A stretch of 6,915 bases of DNA. Source: Candidatus Elusimicrobium euhamitermitis. Lineage in GTDB: Bacteria; Elusimicrobiota; Elusimicrobia; Elusimicrobiales; Elusimicrobiaceae. A program made the translations under genes and the position numbers. The stretch is taken from assembly GCA_031254225.1 (NCBI GenBank), contig JAIRUU010000098.1:1-6915 (forward strand), read 5' to 3'. The notes under the pieces are model-generated. The model ran no database searches. It saw only the letters and a list, made by a program, of their open reading frames with translations, and had not been told where the DNA came from. Each line of letters starts with the position of its first letter. The first letter of the stretch is position 1. This document shows, piece after piece, positions 4,236 through 6,915 of the stretch.

Positions 4236-6915
4236 ATGAAACGTATAATAAGTATTATTCTTATTTTAGACATTCTGATTACCGCTCTTCCCGGCGATGT
4301 TTACGCGCAAACAGGCGGCTTATCTAAAAATAAAAAATCCTCTTCTCAAACTTTTCAAACTCCAACAAAAAAAACTGACGCTGCTCAAATTATAATTAAC
4401 GCCCTCTCCGAGGTAACGCTGGGCGGTGTTCGTGGTACTGCGCCGTTGGTAAGTAGAGAAGAGGTGGCAAAAGCATTAAATCCATTTAAGTCGGGGGGAG
4501 GATTGACGGGGGCGATGGAGCGAGGGCGAGAGGCTATGTTGGGGGAGTATTATGAGAAGAAGGGAGAAGGGAGGAGGTGCGGGTATAAAGGAGCGGATAT
4601 AAAGAACTACGCGGGGAAAAAATACGAGGCGGCGGCTTTAAAGTTGCCTGGGGTATGTCAATATATGTCAGAGAATCAGAAGTTGATACCTGGCGGGGAT
4701 GTCGGAAAAGATATAAAAATATTTTTAAATAATGCAAATAAAGATATAAATAATACTTCCAATAATTTTTTGTCCGGGAAATTTTTGCGGGAAGAATATT
4801 ACGCTGAATATGATTTTGACGGGAGACGTTATGTAAGCGAAAGAGGAAACGGGAGGGCAAAAAATACCGGTTTTTGCGGGGAGATAGTGATAACGGAGGG
4901 GAAGAATAAAGGTAAAACCATAACTGATATGGCAGCGTGTTTGGAAGTAGACGGGCAGTATTACGATGTTCCATTAATAAACCCGTATGCGTATAAAACA
5001 GACATAGACATATTAAGATTTGGGGGGTCTCCTACGCAGCAGCTTATAGAGAGTGGGAAAGAATGGGTGAGGGACTGTTTAAAAGCGAAGAGAGATTTTT
5101 TTGCGTTTGGGGAAGACGTTGCGCCGTATGATAAATGGTTATATCGTGAAGAAATACAGAAGGCGAAACAAGCGGCGTATCAAAAATCTGAGGAAGAGAG
5201 GCTATCAAAAGTAAATTTTGAAATTTCGCAATTAGAATCACAAATACCTGTTTATGGAAACATGGTTGGTCCGGAGGAGAAGCGGCAGAAAGAGATAAAA
5301 ATAGACAGTCTGAAAACAGAGCGCGCTAAAATAGAGGCGTTAAACCCCGGACTTGCTGCGAGGGCAAATCCTTTAGCGCAAAATCTTATGGAGGGAAATT
5401 TCGTCAGTCAATTACAAACAATGCCGCCTGCGGCGCAAAATGTTAACGGGGGGAAAGACACGCATAGACCGGTGCCGTCTTTAATCCTGCCTGTCGGACA
5501 AACCATTAATGTGGGGAAGCTTTCGCGCAGGCCGGGGCCGTCCCCTGATGAAAAACGGGAAGCGTTTGCGAATGAACTTTTGTCTAAACCTGAGAACAGC
5601 GTATATAAAAAGGAGGATTTTTATGCGCTTTACGATATAACAGAGCGTGTTAAAAAAGACTATTATGAAAAATATGCGAAAGAGCTGGCGGATAGTGTGG
5701 GTGTGTCACGGCTGCTAGAGCAGCAGATGAGAGAGGAGATACAGAAAGAATACGGTGAATATTTGAAGAACTATTCTGGGCATAATATGACTTACTACGA
5801 TAAGTATGGCAAGTTAAAGTCATGGGGAGAGGTGGCAGGAGTTGTTTTAACGAGAGGGAAATATTTTTTTACGAATATATTGAATAACTCAATAGTGGGA
5901 AATACGCTGACAGGAGTATGGTCAGGTGGGGAAGCGGCGTTAAACGGGGATATAATAAAGGCCGGAGAAAATTATCGCAGGCATTATCAAAACAGGCAGA
6001 AGTTTTTAGATTTGAACGGCAGTTCTACGGATTTTGGTTTTGTTGATAAGCTTGCGCTGGGGGTAGGCGCGCTTGCTTCTGACGGGGAAGTTTTTCGTCT
6101 GTTGGGATTGGCGTCGTCAGCGGTGACACGCGGCGTTATAAAAGGAACGTCGGCGATCGCAAATTATGGGCGGAGCGCGGCAACGACGGGGTTAATGCTC
6201 GGCGGTTATGAAGCGACGCTTAAGACGGGAAATATATTAGGCGAGGTGCCGTTTAATAATTTAACTTGGAAAGGCAGAGAGGTAGACGGTAAACCTGCAG
6301 GCTACGGCGTTAAAGATATATTTTACAGTTTTGGAAGGGGCTTTACCGTAGGCAGCGCGGTGGGTGTATACAGTGGATTAACGAGAGCATTGCCGAAAAT
6401 TACAACCGACGCAAGCGGTTTTATAGTGAAGGCGGAGCCGGTGTTCGGGGCAAATGACTCAAAGCTTCTAAAGGCTTTAAAATGGAGCGGTAACACGGCG
6501 GTGGAAGGCGGGCTGATATTCCCGGCGGTTGGAGCTGGGTATGATTACATAGCAGGCGGCGATAAACAAGCTTTTGAAAAAATCACGCCTGAAAGCGTTG
6601 CGATGGGCATAGCCACAATAGGCATAATGAAGGCGTCATTCGGCGCAAAGGATAATAAAAGCGTTGAAAAACTCAATCAGTATGTTGAAAAATTCAATCA
6701 ATATAAGGCGCAGGCGGCGCAGCAGATGAACGGGTTGAGAGGTGAAGAAGCCGCGGGCTATAATAATATGAGTGAGGGGCAATATGTTTTAAGTAACCAG
6801 AAACCGTTAGGTCCGCGTCCGGTGTCACCGCGGACGGAGCAGATAAATTTAAAAGAGTTAAAAGTAGACCCGTCATATAAAAATGTAGTATTTGACAACG
6901 CGGTGGGCGAGAGTG
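4236..6915 (+). CDS. Large secreted protein of unknown family (3' partial)
   Basis: An uninterrupted frame of 893 codons begins at ATG 4236 and is still open at the window edge. An in-frame TAA at 4224-4226 excludes an earlier start. No good Shine-Dalgarno site precedes it; GGGA at 4214 is too far. The start is supported by a classic signal peptide. MKR is followed by a hydrophobic core (residues 4-18), then GDVYA with probable cleavage after A24, so the protein leaves the cytoplasm. Residues 25-55 are a polar Ser/Lys/Gln/Thr linker. Residues 116-281 hold all five cysteines (116, 141, 214, 235, 281). Residues 303-370 are charged and helix-rich, probably coiled coil. Residues 404-440 are Pro/Gly-rich. 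Residues 604-800 are Gly/Ala-rich with several moderately hydrophobic stretches, followed by a helical duplicated segment at 810-823. No catalytic motif is recognised. The layout loosely recalls polymorphic toxins or surface proteins with a C-terminal effector, but the decisive end lies outside the window. Confidence 0.85.
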   Translation, partial: MKRIISIILILDILITALPGDVYAQTGGLSKNKKSSSQTFQTPTKKTDAAQIIINALSEVTLGGVRGTAPLVSREEVAKALNPFKSGGGLTGAMERGREAMLGEYYEKKGEGRRCGYKGADIKNYAGKKYEAAALKLPGVCQYMSENQKLIPGGDVGKDIKIFLNNANKDINNTSNNFLSGKFLREEYYAEYDFDGRRYVSERGNGRAKNTGFCGEIVITEGKNKGKTITDMAACLEVDGQYYDVPLINPYAYKTDIDILRFGGSPTQQLIESGKEWVRDCLKAKRDFFAFGEDVAPYDKWLYREEIQKAKQAAYQKSEEERLSKVNFEISQLESQIPVYGNMVGPEEKRQKEIKIDSLKTERAKIEALNPGLAARANPLAQNLMEGNFVSQLQTMPPAAQNVNGGKDTHRPVPSLILPVGQTINVGKLSRRPGPSPDEKREAFANELLSKPENSVYKKEDFYALYDITERVKKDYYEKYAKELADSVGVSRLLEQQMREEIQKEYGEYLKNYSGHNMTYYDKYGKLKSWGEVAGVVLTRGKYFFTNILNNSIVGNTLTGVWSGGEAALNGDIIKAGENYRRHYQNRQKFLDLNGSSTDFGFVDKLALGVGALASDGEVFRLLGLASSAVTRGVIKGTSAIANYGRSAATTGLMLGGYEATLKTGNILGEVPFNNLTWKGREVDGKPAGYGVKDIFYSFGRGFTVGSAVGVYSGLTRALPKITTDASGFIVKAEPVFGANDSKLLKALKWSGNTAVEGGLIFPAVGAGYDYIAGGDKQAFEKITPESVAMGIATIGIMKASFGAKDNKSVEKLNQYVEKFNQYKAQAAQQMNGLRGEEAAGYNNMSEGQYVLSNQKPLGPRPVSPRTEQINLKELKVDPSYKNVVFDNAVGES
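6663..6704 (+). repeat. 21-bp tandem duplication inside the secreted-protein gene
   Basis: Two adjacent 21-base copies, 6663-6683 and 6684-6704, differ at only two positions. They encode VEKLNQY and VEKFNQY in tandem. The seven-residue period suits an amphipathic coiled-coil helix, and the near identity at the DNA level points to a fairly recent duplication. Confidence 0.8.

Noticed and set aside
4534..4974. Long open frame on the minus strand within the secreted-protein gene
   Set aside because: Its Pro/Ser/Leu-rich translation is what the complement of a purine-rich sense strand gives. The sense frame has a signal peptide and continues for 893 codons.

Overview
The window holds three genes, all on the + strand, packed with short gaps. 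It has no RNA genes, insertion sequences, CRISPR arrays or phage genes. The DNA is moderately AT-rich. Two genes encode polytopic inner-membrane proteins and the third encodes a large exported protein. This fits a bacterium, probably Gram-negative. A host-associated lineage such as Elusimicrobiota (Endomicrobium or Elusimicrobium) is a guess from general style, combining a UhpC-like sugar-phosphate carrier with very large secreted proteins of unknown type. Nothing in the window proves that assignment.

Region 1 (2-2581) is the 3' part of a gene whose frame is still open at the left edge. It encodes a soluble N-terminal domain followed by a divergent 12-helix major facilitator (MFS) fold. The loop between the two six-helix halves carries about eight tandem 15-residue repeats.

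Region 2 (2582-4116) begins with an 83-base gap holding a strong extended -10 promoter and a Shine-Dalgarno site. A complete UhpC/GlpT-type organophosphate:phosphate antiporter gene follows, closed by a perfect 13-bp intrinsic terminator. The carrier keeps the family's substrate-binding arginines and histidine.

Region 3 (4117-6915) starts with a short intergenic stretch with a weak promoter candidate. It then holds the first 893 codons of a long gene that runs off the right edge. The product has a clear signal peptide, a cysteine-containing N-terminal region, a coiled-coil-like segment and a Gly/Ala-rich hydrophobic region. I do not recognise the family. Base composition flips from C-rich to strongly G-rich about 180 bases into this gene, so it looks like a mosaic of an export leader joined to a different body.

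The three genes do not form an obvious pathway. Gene 2 has its own promoter and terminator, and gene 3 appears to be a separate unit. The strongest leads for something undescribed are the repeat-bearing MFS fusion and the mosaic secreted protein.
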